Shown here in pieces: positions 22,277 through 33,708 of a stretch of 64,000 bases of DNA. The DNA lies in assembly GCF_002105155.1 (NCBI RefSeq), contig NW_019028992.1, positions 517,001-581,000 on the forward strand. Direction: 5' to 3'. Numbering within the stretch: position 1 is the stretch's first letter; each line of letters starts with the position of its first letter. The DNA is from Lobosporangium transversale (taxonomy: Eukaryota; Mortierellomycota; Mortierellomycetes; Mortierellales; Mortierellaceae). A program made the translations under genes and the position numbers. Under the pieces are notes generated by a model. It was given only the letters and a program-made list of their open reading frames with translations, had not been told where the DNA came from and searched no databases.

Positions 22277-22784
22277 ATGGGCTGGTTTTCAAGGTCATCA
22301 ACAACGATAACACCCGCTACTGAAGATCCACAGCAGGAGACGTCTTCAACCTCGATTCTGAAAGCACCTGTGGATGTACCCATAGGACCTACACCTGTCT
22401 CTGCCACTACCAAGGCACCGTTCAAGGTCGAGGCCGCAAAGGCTGTTGCAGCAGTGACATCCAACGAGTCATTGGAGAGTTTGAAAGAGACTGTTGCTAA
22501 AATGGCGATGGCTGCCAATACAGATGATACAGATCATACCGACAATAATACCACTACGACCCCATTAGCCTCCTTAGAGACATCAGAAACGGAGGCAGAA
22601 AGAAAAACAAAAACAGGACCCGAACTAAATGAAGGATCAGGATTAAAGCCAAAGAAAAAAGCACCAGAAATCCTGGACTTTGACGAATACAAGACATCAG
22701 ACGATGTTTTTGATCGCTTCAAAGTTGGAGATGCTATAAACCGACTGGCAGCATGTTCCTGTAAGTTGTTTTTTTTAAAAAAAG

Positions 22785-22817
<33 letters not shown>

Positions 22818-23323
22818 TTTCACCACCTGTTTTTTTATTTAATTATTTATTATTTCCTTGTTTATATCAACTCTATATGGACTCCAACTACATAACTACG
22901 TAATACACGGCAAATTTAAAGCTTTGGGATCCAACCTTCGCAATTACTATCGTTTTGGAGCATACAGAGATTGCAAGGATAAATATGACCATTTAAAATT
23001 CTGTTTGAGCCTCAAGACCAAATCTTCGCAAGTGGCACAGGTCATGATTCAGAAACGTGACGCAGAGATTCGAGCCAAAAAGAAAAGCCAACCTAATTCA
23101 GAAGATGTCTGGGTTGCAAGGAGGTAAGGAAGAAACAAAGAAAAAAAAAAAAAAAAAAAAAAGATTGATATTAATAATAATAACGTAAAATAGTTCTCCG
23201 ATAATGATGCTTAAGAAAATTAATTCTTTTGAATTCTTAACTCTTAGTCATCCTCCTGAAGAACTACAACAGTTATCAAGAGGAGAAATAGACGACGACT
23301 CAGACACCTTTACAAGCGATTGA
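22277..23323 (+). CDS. DUF3128 (Emi1/PANTS-like) cysteine-containing small-domain protein
   Basis: Three exons: 22277-22760, 22922-23123, 23248-23323; 253 residues. The first ~130 residues are low-complexity Thr/Ala/Glu-rich. The domain begins at DFDEYKTSDDVFDRF and carries the family pattern FDxxx..INRLAACSSLGSNL, then YYRFGAYRDCKDKYDHLKFCLSLKT (given in two blocks here), that is a Cys, the YYR(Y/F)G signature, and a C-x9-C pair. The exon 2 acceptor was fixed by this homology, because joining TCC T to CT TTG gives ACSSLGSN. In yeast the family member Emi1 is needed for early meiotic induction; the vertebrate member is the small C22orf39/PANTS protein. The molecular role is unclear, and an imported mitochondrial CxnC protein is possible. 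The C-terminus is acidic. Confidence 0.8.
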
Positions 23324-23619
23324 TTTGAAGAAAAAATAAAATAAAATAAAAATAGAAAAATAAAAAAGGAAGAGGAATAAGAAGAAGAAGAGATAGATCG
23401 AGCAAAATAATGTATGGAATTTATGATCATAATAGTTTATTCGTTAAAAAACAGTGTGGGTGTGGGAGGGGGGGAAGTTGAATCAAAGGCTCAACATTAT
23501 ATAAAATGAAAGAGCAATGGATAGAGATAAAGATGACATTGATGAGAACTATTGAATGGTATAAAGGAACAGGGCAAAGAGAGGAAGAGGGAGAGAAATT
23601 AATTATGATGGTTATCTTA

Positions 23620-25386
23620 TTAATAATCTTGGGCTGATGATGGATTCCAATGAATAGTCGACGCTGCGGCATCCGAATGTGTCTCTGAAATTAGTGTCTG
23701 TCTTATAATTAATTTTTCTGATGGTATCGAGGTCAATCGCTGTTGCACAGATGTGGGTGTTGGTGTAGCATTATTGCTGTGAAGACGTGCTCTTTCAGAA
23801 ATAGATTCTGAATCATCTATAGCCTGTTGACTTAAAGACGACGGTGGCACACTCCAGACGCTCTCTGGAGAATCATACAATGGTGTCTCTGCAAATGAGC
23901 CTGAGTCGTGAGGAGAGCTATTCATTAACTCGCGGCGAAGATCCATGGGCTGCTGATGAAGGTGCTGTGCCTGCCGTCGATGCTGCTGCTGTTGCTGTTG
24001 ATGCTGATAATGATGGCCACGGAAATCTTCCTCGTCGTCTTGATCGTCTTCATCATTATAAAGATTATCACCTCTGTGTCGGGCCTGGTTCAGGTCTCGG
24101 AAAGCAGCTGTATTCCTGCGCGAGCTAGCGCCTTTGGCATAAAATTGCTGTTCAAAGAGTTGCTGTTGATATTGAGGCTGTTGTTGCTGATACTGCTGAT
24201 ACTGCTGCTGTTGGTGGCGAGCAAGTGTCGACGGCAATACTTGAATACTAGAAGAATGAGATCCTGATCCTACAGGTCCTCCGCCGCCTGTTTCCGAACT
24301 TCCTCCTCCTTCACCTCCTTTTGTAGAACCACCACGCTCGCTTTGCGACATTTCGGAATTCAGGCTGCGATTGCTGGGCTTCCGAGCTACTTCTCGTCCA
24401 TCCTTGTTCTTGGACTGGATCAATGGTTGGAAATAATCAAAGATCAAAGTGGCACCACGACGTTGAGCCCACCAGAGAAATAGTAATTTGCCGAGGTTGT
24501 ACCCAGGTATCCAATCCAATAAAAATGACGACCAAGTATCGACCACTTGGACAGTGCCATAGATGCTCCAATAGGCCAGCCATTGTCGCGTAGCCTTGTC
24601 TTTACGCTTTTGAGAGAACTGTGCCCAGCGACGACGCATCCTTTGTTTCATCCTCTCTTCCACTGTCACCGAAACCGAACCACTGGTAGAGGTGATATTA
24701 TCGAAATCAGAGTAGGCGGAATATTCAGATGGGCGGCCCCAAGATGAGCTAATAGATCGACGACTGCTCTCATAATCCTCCTCTGGACTACTGTTACCAC
24801 TATTGCCGCTGTTGTAAGAATTACTGCTTTGCATAGATTCTTCTAACATGCTGTTGGTACTCATCCGATGACGATTCTTTCGTGCACGGTTTCTATTATT
24901 GGAGGATCGAATACTACCGCTGGTACTATATATACTGTTTCTCCGGCGGTGACTATATACAGGGCTATATTCTGTTGGCTCTAAACCTAATCCTTTTGGC
25001 GGAGGGATCGGGTCGCTATTGATGGTTCGGATGGAGCAATAAGCCGGGTACGCAACTGCGCAGAGGTTTGTGGTTAGATAGACACTTCGTTTGTAGAGTT
25101 GTCGGCAAGCATAGAGTGTAAGTAAGCAAAGGAATGAAAAGACATGTTGAGGTTTGAGGCCGATACGGAAGAGAATAAATCGAAAGATGAAGCTTTCAGA
25201 GAGAAGAGATTCTATTTGTTCTATTCGAGAGAGGTGGTGACGACGGATATAGAAGGTAATGGAGGATAGATTTAGAGGCACTGTGGCCTCAATGCGATCT
25301 AAAGTTCGGTCCAGAAGCGCTGTGAAAGGCCGAGGTGCATCTGTCTGTGTAGATGAGTCTACTTTGGCGCGTAAGTAGGACGCCAT
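23620..25386 (-). CDS. large REEP/TB2-DP1-HVA22 family protein
   Basis: Single exon, 588 residues. Hydrophobic segments near FIFRFILFRIGLK and VFSFLCLLTLYACRQL precede the family YPAY element (AVAYPAYCSIRTIN). A Ser/Arg/Asn-rich loop of about 120 residues then separates it from the second signature (TRQWLAYWSIYGTVQVVD), followed by SFLLDWIPGYNLGKLLFLWWAQ and TLIFDYFQPLI. This order matches the REEP1-4 type of ER-shaping proteins, with an enlarged cytosolic loop. The C-terminal half is disordered, with Gln runs (QQQYQQYQQQQ). REEP1-4 proteins link ER to microtubules and curve membranes; the microtubule link is not visible here. It is a second, very divergent family member besides the YOP1-like gene at 7587. 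Confidence 0.82.
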   Translation of the reverse strand: MASYLRAKVDSSTQTDAPRPFTALLDRTLDRIEATVPLNLSSITFYIRRHHLSRIEQIESLLSESFIFRFILFRIGLKPQHVFSFLCLLTLYACRQLYKRSVYLTTNLCAVAYPAYCSIRTINSDPIPPPKGLGLEPTEYSPVYSHRRRNSIYSTSGSIRSSNNRNRARKNRHRMSTNSMLEESMQSSNSYNSGNSGNSSPEEDYESSRRSISSSWGRPSEYSAYSDFDNITSTSGSVSVTVEERMKQRMRRRWAQFSQKRKDKATRQWLAYWSIYGTVQVVDTWSSFLLDWIPGYNLGKLLFLWWAQRRGATLIFDYFQPLIQSKNKDGREVARKPSNRSLNSEMSQSERGGSTKGGEGGGSSETGGGGPVGSGSHSSSIQVLPSTLARHQQQQYQQYQQQQPQYQQQLFEQQFYAKGASSRRNTAAFRDLNQARHRGDNLYNDEDDQDDEEDFRGHHYQHQQQQQQHRRQAQHLHQQPMDLRRELMNSSPHDSGSFAETPLYDSPESVWSVPPSSLSQQAIDDSESISERARLHSNNATPTPTSVQQRLTSIPSEKLIIRQTLISETHSDAAASTIHWNPSSAQDY

Positions 25387-26276
25387 ATCCTTTGCATATG
25401 TATATCTGGTGAATGCAACCCAAAGTTGCTTGGCACGGTTTGGCTTGGCTTCGCTTTGCTTTGGCAGGCAATCACCAGCTTACTTTTTTATTGGTGGAGA
25501 GTGAATCTATTGTAAGGAAGACAGAGTCTTTATGAAGAAGAGGAAGAAAGAGAAGAGAATAAACGAATGAAAAGAGGAATGCCAAGACGAAGCGGGTTAA
25601 ATGATGAAGCATCGGTCCGAAAAGATATTGAGTTTAAAAAAATCGCATTTCACGTGGGAGAAGAGAAACAAAAACTTTGTTTGTTTTCCAATATGACAAT
25701 ACATAAATATATCCCACAAAGAAAAATAAAACGTGGCTTTTCGTCGCGTGGGTCTACAGATAGGTTATTCGTAGATAATCAAGATGTTCGGTCTACAAAT
25801 TCATGTACTAGTACGAAATTCAGATATTTAATTGAATTCCTCGCATCTGATATTGCTGTACTGCTGCCCACCATTAGAGAGTGTTGTGTAAGTCATCAGT
25901 CTTGAGAACATTTAAAAAGAAAAAAAAGAAGCCAACAAAATGCGCCTTATCTCATCCATCCAATGATATAATTGTCTCATGTAAATTTAATACCAATTGA
26001 TAATCAAGGTCCAGAATGTGAGAACTGGAGTAATGTGTAATTGTTCAGGAGTCTGCCATCTAGTCAGGTCAAAAAGCACGTCGAACCTTAAATTATCGGG
26101 ATCAAGCATGCTGCCAGAGCAGAAACTGTAAGCATTATTTCGAGTGCACGTGGTTTGTGACTATGTAATGGATCTACTGTTTACCTTTTTTTTTTTTTTT
26201 TTTTTTTTTCTAGTTTGCCTGTACATCATCAATAAGCCAATACCCTCCTATACTTTACACTCATTAACATAAAACC
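25387..26276. other. intergenic region between divergent genes
   Basis: Shared promoter region of the REEP-like gene (minus) and RPF2 (plus). It has a tandem GCTTGGCTT-like stretch around 25435-25465 and a poly(T) run at about 26186-26209, some 70 bases before the RPF2 start. The open frame at 25567-25905 has no recognisable product. Confidence 0.4.
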
Positions 26277-27587
26277 ATGTTGCGAACAATGTGAGTGCTA
26301 AATAGGATTCGTTGCTCATCATATAAATTCATGTCATTACATTTTATACACACCGCACCAACTGACAACACTTGTATTTCTTGATATAATAGCACGCCAA
26401 GGAACGCTCGTGTGAAGCGAGTGCTAAAGAACAGAGAGGCCAAGACTGAAGAAAACATCAAAACCGCTATTTTTGTCCGCGGAAGTCAAACTAGTCAAAT
26501 TGTCAATAATGCTCTTGCCGACCTTGTACGTCCAATATGATCAATGATCTTGTTCGCTGTTGTCTTTAAGGTCTACATAAGTAGAAATGACATGTTGACA
26601 TGTTATCCTAACCCATTGCTCTGGATATCTCATCTTATGATGTTATGATAATAGTACATGCTCAAGAAGCCCCATGCCATTAACTTCACAAAGAAAAATG
26701 AGATTCACCCTTTTGAAGATCAATCCAACCTACAATTCTTTTCGCAAAAGAACGATGCTTCACTTTTCGTCGTTGGAACACACTCAAAGAAGCGCCCCCA
26801 TACCCTTACTTTCGCCCGCATGTTTGATCATCAGCTTTTAGATATGATCGAAGTCTCTATTCAACATGGAATCCCAATGAAGGACATCAAGGTATGATAT
26901 GATTTCTCCAATATTCAACAAAAAAAAAAAAATGCACTCATTAATTTTACGTAAAGAATTCACAGGAACTAATACTTTCATCAACGCTCCTTCCCGGATT
27001 CTCTTCTTTCACTACTGTTCATATAGACTCCAAAGAGCGCCATTGGAATGAAGCCCTGCTTCTTGTTCAACGGAGACGTTTGGGAACAGAATCCTCACTA
27101 TATTATGTTCAAGTCAATGCTTCTGGATTTCTATCACGGACAAACGGTTGATAAAGTGGCACTAGCAGGGTTGGAATATGTTATTTCGGTCACAGCGGGG
27201 CCGTTGACTTCAGAGGGCAAACCTGGAAAGATTTACTTGCGTACATACACAATCCAATTGAAGCGCTCAGGAGTGAAGCTACCTCGTATTGAGCTTGTAG
27301 AGATGGGGCCAAGTTTGGACATGACATTTGGTCGCATTATGGAAGCTAAGCCCGATGTCTGGAAACAGTCTATGAGGGTACCTAAGGAGCTCAAGCCCAA
27401 GAAGAAGAAGAATGTCAGCAAAGATGAAATGGGTGACACTATTGGTCGTATTCACTTGGGTAGGCAAGACTTTGACAAGATTCAGACCCGCAAGATGAAG
27501 GGACTGAAGAAGAGAACATCAGAGGACAAAGATGAGGGCTCATCGGATAAGAAGCAACGTGTCGATGATAGCGATGATGACGAGTAA
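26277..27587 (+). CDS. RPF2: ribosome biogenesis factor Rpf2 (Brix domain)
   Basis: Four exons: 26277-26290, 26393-26525, 26655-26891, 27027-27587; 314 residues. Rpf2 works with Rrs1 in the nucleolus to bring 5S RNP (5S rRNA, Rpl5, Rpl11) into the pre-60S particle. The Brix fold is visible from AIFVRGSQTSQ to ELVEMGPSLDM: MLKKPHAINFTKKNEIHPFED, FFSQKNDASLFVVGTHSKKRPH (in two blocks), MFDHQLLDMIEV, GMKPCFLFNGD, LLDFYHG, LPRIELVEMGPS. The C-terminal motifs MGDTIGRIHLGRQD and LQTRKMKGL-like QTRKMKGLKKR are typical of Rpf2, ending in an acidic/basic nuclear tail. Length is close to yeast (344). The first coding exon has only 14 bases; the joined MLRTITPRNARVKR matches the conserved N-terminus. 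Confidence 0.95.
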
Positions 27588-29460
27588 AGTAAAGGGAGTT
27601 AGAAAAACTAAGGGAGACGCCAATGAAACGGACGTGTTATATTGTAGTCAATGTCAGCATTTTTCATTATCTTTTTATTTTTTTTTATTTTTTTTTGCCT
27701 ATTTGCATGTAATAAAACCTATATATATCATTATTCCTAGACATCTTATACTGCGCAGACATCTTTATTTCTCTTCAATCTATAGACATACACTTCTTTC
27801 TTTTATGTATGGAACATGTATCTGTGAAGAAAAGGGAATGATATTTTATTCTGAGGTAGATTTTAGTATATATTGGGGCGCAGCAGTCGTACAAATCCAA
27901 AAGCGTTTTGATAGGAACGCGTATGCTTGACCCTGAAACCTGTCCATATCCGAGCATTCGAGGGAATCAGTGCTTCTCTGGTCGGAGATTGTCTCTCTTT
28001 CACGCTTTTTTTTTGCTACTCTCCATCTGTCCATCTCAATCTCCCGATCTGAATAGACACTTTACGCGCGACACCACTTGCTTTGAGAGTGTATATTGAT
28101 CGAGGCATGAATAAAGGGATAGTACAAAAGGGGTGGAAGAGGGATGGTTGTAGACCAGGTGAGTGGTCATGCATCCTACCGTTTGTTTATCTTTTGTGAG
28201 GAGCAGATCCAATGACCATGGCCGTGACCCATGGAAATGGATAGGGGTATGTAGTTTAAAAGGATAGGGGGTATGTTGCACAAATACATGGAATGCTGTC
28301 GGTTCAATTTTTTTTTTTCTCCAAAGCGTATATTCAACTCCCTGAATAATGTTTAAATTTTGAGCATGCAAATCTAACTGATGCGCACAGCATCAGGTTT
28401 ATTTGCAATGATTGCTCATATCAACACATCAATCAATAGGTCAAAAAAATAGCAAGGAAAAATATAGTATATATTGGTACATGCAGGTTGGTGACGAAAG
28501 ACAAGAGGATGTGTCAGGGGTCTTGACAAAAGAGCTGGCGTAGTCGATTGATAAACAACATTGCATTCAACACATCTGCTCAACAAAAAAAAGCCTTTCT
28601 CTGTTTTGTAATCCTTTGGACTAGTGCATTTTTTGGTTTTCCCTCGCTTTTCTCTTTTTCCCTGTCTCTTCCTCCTTCTATCTATCGATCTTGCATAAAT
28701 CTTGTCTCTGTACAATCAACCATATACATCATTGTCATCTACCCTCTACTTCGCTATCTCTGATCTACTCTGATATTTCCGCCCTTTGTCCTCCACTCGC
28801 TTAGCACTGATCCCTTTACTCTCCATCCCCTCCATTCTCTTCATTCCTCCAGAATACTGTGCTCTCTCACTCCTGTTCCTTTGGCTCAGCACTTCGCCGT
28901 TATTTTTCTTTTTTTATGCCGTTCGTCCGTATGACCATGCCAGATTTGCTCTTGCTCTAAATCACATTGCATAATCGCCTCAAGGATTTTTTTTTTTTTT
29001 TTTTGAGCGCTGGAAGCGGGGACTACAGGAGGGACGAAGCTGCTTCCCTCGCTCGCCGATCATTCTGCATAATCAGGAACACTCATCTCTCCACCACTTG
29101 TCTTTCTATCTTTTTTTACATTAGATCCAGGACTTTCTTTCTCCCTGGTCTCTATCAACTCCTCACTTCTTCCTGCATTACACCAAAGCTCAGTCTCCGT
29201 AACGAACACTCTTCCTCATCCATTACCAATCGGTCCAATTCTTATTCTATATTTAATATCTTGGACAGACTTTCTCAGTCATCTGTGTATCCCAACTGAT
29301 CTTGAGATTTCCACCTCCACTCCTAGAGTTTGGATTCGTTGGATATTGAACAATTAGGCAAACAAACACTCAATTCATCTGCATAAGCTGCAGCTGTCTG
29401 CATATAAAAAAAGAAAATTGAACGCACGAGGGGTTTTTTTCCGTCGATTACTCTTTTTGG
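27588..29460. other. 1.9-kb intergenic region
   Basis: Pyrimidine-rich, especially 28600-29330 (CTCTTTTC-type sequence), probably the long promoter and 5' leader of the gene at 29461. A poly(T) run lies at 28987-29004. No coding sequence is recognised. Confidence 0.4.
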
Positions 29461-32400
29461 ATGGACCAAGCGACCCCATCCAATTTTTATTTGACGCTCT
29501 GTCTGTACGTCTCCTTCTACTTTCTCTTCTTCTCCGCAACCACAACAGTCGACGACAACAACAATAACGACACCGCATCAAAATCATCGCCATTCCGATT
29601 CCGTATCCCTACAGACCAAGAGCTCAAGGACAAACGTCGCGCCAAATCATTTTCAGAACAACTGGACCCATTCTTGGCAGCAACTCGAAAGGCACAGGCC
29701 ACTAAACAAGTCAAAGATATTGCAAAAGCACGAGCAAAGGCAACTCTTGGAACAATCAGTGGAGCATATCATTCTCATTCGAGGCATCATTCAAAGCAAC
29801 ATTCAAAGCAATATTCAAAAGGTCATTCATCGTCTACAGCAACCTCTAAGTTTTCCAACACTGGTAACCATTTAAGGCAACACTCAAGGCAAAAGAGTCA
29901 TCACAGCCAACATCATTACGATAGCTATCGCATTAATATCCCAGGTAGCTACTTTTTCAACGATAATACCTCCAGGAAATCAGCAAGTACTGAAAAGGCC
30001 ACCAACAACACTCCGAGTGTCCAAGCACGTGAATATAATCACCTCCATTATCAAGGTCAACAAAAGGGATCCCACTTGACGGATTATTTCTCTCCACCTC
30101 ATCCTCAACCTAATAAACAGCCACCACGATCGCCACGTAGATTCTCGCGTCAGAACCAGAAACGTTACTATCATTTTTCCACAGAAGAACCGTTAATTCG
30201 CAAGAAAAAAGACATGACAGCCCCAGCGACGGCCATAACAGAACAACCACCACATGCACAAGCACAAGCACAGCCCAGCCAGCCAAATCAAGGTTGGAAT
30301 GGTAATAAAGTTGTCCAGTCAGTAGAGGCACGAGAACAACAACATCGTCGTAGTAGTATAAACTGGGCAGATGAACCATTAGGTCAGCCATCACATTCGC
30401 AAACACAGGCACAACAGGCGACTTTGAATAGGAACTCAATGTCGCCAGACCGATACGAATCCAAGTGTCATCTTGAAGGTGAAGAGAAAAAAATACGGAA
30501 ATCACTCTTGCATCCTCTTTTTTTTAAACTACTATCCACAACTGCTCATTCTTTATCTTGACACCTTATGCTTTATTCCCACTCCGCTACATAAACGTTT
30601 ATCCTGCTCTTTCTTTTTTTATCCTCATCTGCTATCCACTGTTTATTTTTACCTACTTATTTTTGCTTATTTCCACATCATATACACCATGCATAAGAAA
30701 AAAGTCCATATCATTAACCAGCTTATCCTTCGATGCCTCTCTTTTAGAATCCGTTACACCTTCGACATTGCTAGCACATCTGCGCGTCTTACGAATGGTT
30801 CAAAGTTTAGTGATCGTGGATGATGAAGATTTAGATTTTTTATTTCTGATTCGATCTGAAGAGCGATATCTCAAGTTCCTGGATCTGCTGCAACAGATGG
30901 AGCCGCCAATTCATGCAGTTCCCTTGCCACCATTAGGTATGAAGTAAACAAAAAAAAAAAAAAAAAAAAAAAAATAGGGTTTCATACTTTTTATGCGCAT
31001 AGCTTTGCAAACAAGAAATATGGGAGGGAAAATAACTTCTCCCGACAGATGAACATACGCGCAACATTCCCTTTCCCATCTATGCATCTACAAACTCCCT
31101 AGGAATTTTTTTTTTTTTTTTTTTTTTTTTAATGCATGAATGCATGAATGTCCTAAACCTATTCTTTATTTCCGGATATCAAACAAATCGCAATAACAAC
31201 AATTAGATGTCGCGTTGATGTGGATGGTCCATATGCTGGCACCATTTCGATACCATGAAGACCTTCTCAGAAGCTACAGTCCTCATCTGCTTAATTATGC
31301 ATTTCCATTGGAGCGATATGTGAGTCAGCATTTGATTGTTGGCATGAAGTAAAAAAAATATACTTATCATTCTTTGTCCCTACAGATTTCACATTAACCA
31401 TAGTACTTCTTTTTTTTTTAGGTAGCAGCTGTAGACATTGAGAACCCAACGACACATGATGATGCATTTTTGACTAGTAAGGCTATGTGGCTGCAACTTT
31501 ACCCAGAGGAGCCCTTTGATTTGGATAAGGATGACACAAGCCGGATGTTTGAGATTGAATGCCTTTGGTGTGGCGGCACCAACGTGATGGATAGTTCGAC
31601 CTTTATCAAATTCCGGATCGATGGCATGTCAATCGACTGTAAAGGCTGTGGATCTCAATGTAGTCTCCAGACTCTATCCTCTAAACGATTCTGGGACGGA
31701 GTTGAAGCCTATCGTGCTGATTCGTCCATTCTTCTCGCGTAAGACAAAAAAATAGAGAAAGACAATGGGAAGAGGGAAAAATAAGAGCAAGAAGTGAGCG
31801 AGAGTAATGGCATGGAGTATTTTGGTTACAATGAGCTGAATTTCCTTTTTTTTTTTTTTTACGAAACAGGGGATCGATCCTCTCACCTACAACAGGGATA
31901 CCAGACACAGTAGCAGCACAACGTGAGCACCATCTTCTTTTCTTCCACCCTCGGATCCAATTTGCACTCGATCAAGCATCCGTGTCCCTTAATTGTACAT
32001 GGCCCAAGGTAATCCAAACGTTTCAGGATCTAGGACCAGATCAATACTATGGAATTCGACCAACGACACTCGCTCGAACGATTAGCTCATATATGGGCCT
32101 TGTTGAAGACCGACTGTCGATGGATCTGGTTAGTGGAGCCCTTCGACAGCGTGATTTCCAAAAGGCCATGATGGTTACAGGTGGATTAGCTTGGTGTCAA
32201 CCTCAGGTTCTGCAACGGTCTCTGGATCGCTACAAAAAATTCATGGTTCTCGCACGTGCGGACAATAATCACACAGGTAAATCATCAGCAAAGCTACGTC
32301 GAGGCAGTGGTATCACGGGCATGTCTTCCAAGGCTGCAGGGGGAGGAAATCTTGGAGCAGGCCAACCCGGTCGACATGCATTAGTCCCTACATTGGATAT

Positions 32401-33304
32401 TGATCTGGCCTGGCATACACACATGTTGGACCCAGCACACTATCGATACTATCAATTAACCCATTACGGCAAGGTGTTGAACCATGATGACACCATCCAG
32501 GCATCCTCGGCAATGACAAAGCAGGATTTTATGAGGACTGCAGAGCTTTGGCAGGACCTTTACCAGGAAAAGTATAGCACTCAACAGATGACATGGCGAA
32601 AACAAGGGGCCATGTTGACACCAGGCAAATTGTGTGCAGGTGTATGCTTTCCTCCTTTTGGCGTCTATCTACTCTGGAAGCACTGGAGATCCAACAAAAA
32701 GGCCAGACAGGCAAATGGAGGCCCTGGCTCTGAGAAGAAAACAAAAAAGACCAAACAAAGTAAAAAAAGCAAGCGGGGAAACGAGGAGACTAAAACGAAT
32801 AAAGACACGGAAAAGTCGAAAGCTGAGGAGAGCAGCTTTAAAGAGAAGGAGGGCTCCTTGACTTACGGCGACAAAAACAACGATGCCGATAGTAATAACA
32901 ACAACAATAGTAATCAGAATTGTAATAATAATAGTAATAATAATATTAATAATGGTAATGGTAATAATAACGGCGGCAACACCACCAACAAGCCTGGAAA
33001 GCGTTCAGAGCTGATGATCGAAGAGCTGGCAGTTCAGGATGAATCTTTGTCATCACAGCAAACACAACGACATGATGTAAAAGGCAAGGGAAAAGTTGTC
33101 AGCAACGATGTACATCTGGACCTTAATAACAACAAAAACAGAACCAGCTCTCCAGACCATGGTGCAAGGAACCTCACTGCAGGACTTGGTTTAGATGGAC
33201 GATTGAGCAATTGGAACGGTGATGCTGCGGGACCAGCCGGGTAAGAACAAAAATAAATGATAAGCAATCATCCAATTTTACAATCATAAGGAAGACTAAT
33301 CTTT

Positions 33305-33337
<33 letters not shown>

Positions 33338-33579
33338 TATTAGACAAGCATCATGTTCATCTGGAGCCTGTGTCATGTCACCATGGAACGAACTTCAAGG
33401 TAAATAAAACATTAAAAAAAGGCTCTGTGTATCTGTTATACCTGTTACCTTTTGAAGGAAAGCTTTTCGCTAAAACTGGCCAACTATTTTTTGTTTTTGC
33501 ACGTATAGACCTTGCTCCCATTGTTAATCTGCACCAACAACCGCAACAACAACGTGAGCTTAGGAAGGAAAGGACATGA
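29461..33579 (+). CDS. GRDP-like (DUF1399) domain protein
   Basis: Seven exons: 29461-30478, 30748-30936, 31207-31319, 31422-31738, 31870-33240, 33344-33399, 33509-33579; 1044 residues, in frame throughout. The central part has the DUF1399/GRDP layout: DLDFLFLIRSEERYLKFLDLL, VALMWMVHMLAPFRYHEDL, ERY, then PTLDIDLAWHTHMLDPAHY at about residue 719, where the WHTHML element repeats the family's W-H-x-H-x-L signature. A C-x2-C ... C-x2-C set (CLWCGG and CKGC, about residues 486-515) may bind zinc. The first ~340 residues are His/Ser/Gln-rich and disordered. The tail after CAGVCFPPFGVYLLW (perhaps one membrane helix) is Lys-rich then Asn-rich. In plants GRDPs affect growth and stress responses; the biochemical role is unknown. 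The start ATG and the 269-base first intron are the least certain parts. Confidence 0.8.
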
Positions 33580-33708
33580 TGTCTGATGTTTTTATTGTAG
33601 TATATTTACCATGTTAATAACAATAATAACAACACGATTGCGTTTATTTCATTTGTATACACCATGAGATGCAATATATTGTTTTTTTATTTTTATTTTT
33701 TTTGTGGT

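Noticed and set aside
28786-29299. Small Ser/Leu-rich proteins in the pyrimidine-rich leader before the GRDP-like gene
   Set aside because: Open frames are expected by chance in CT-rich sequence; no start context, homology or splice signals.
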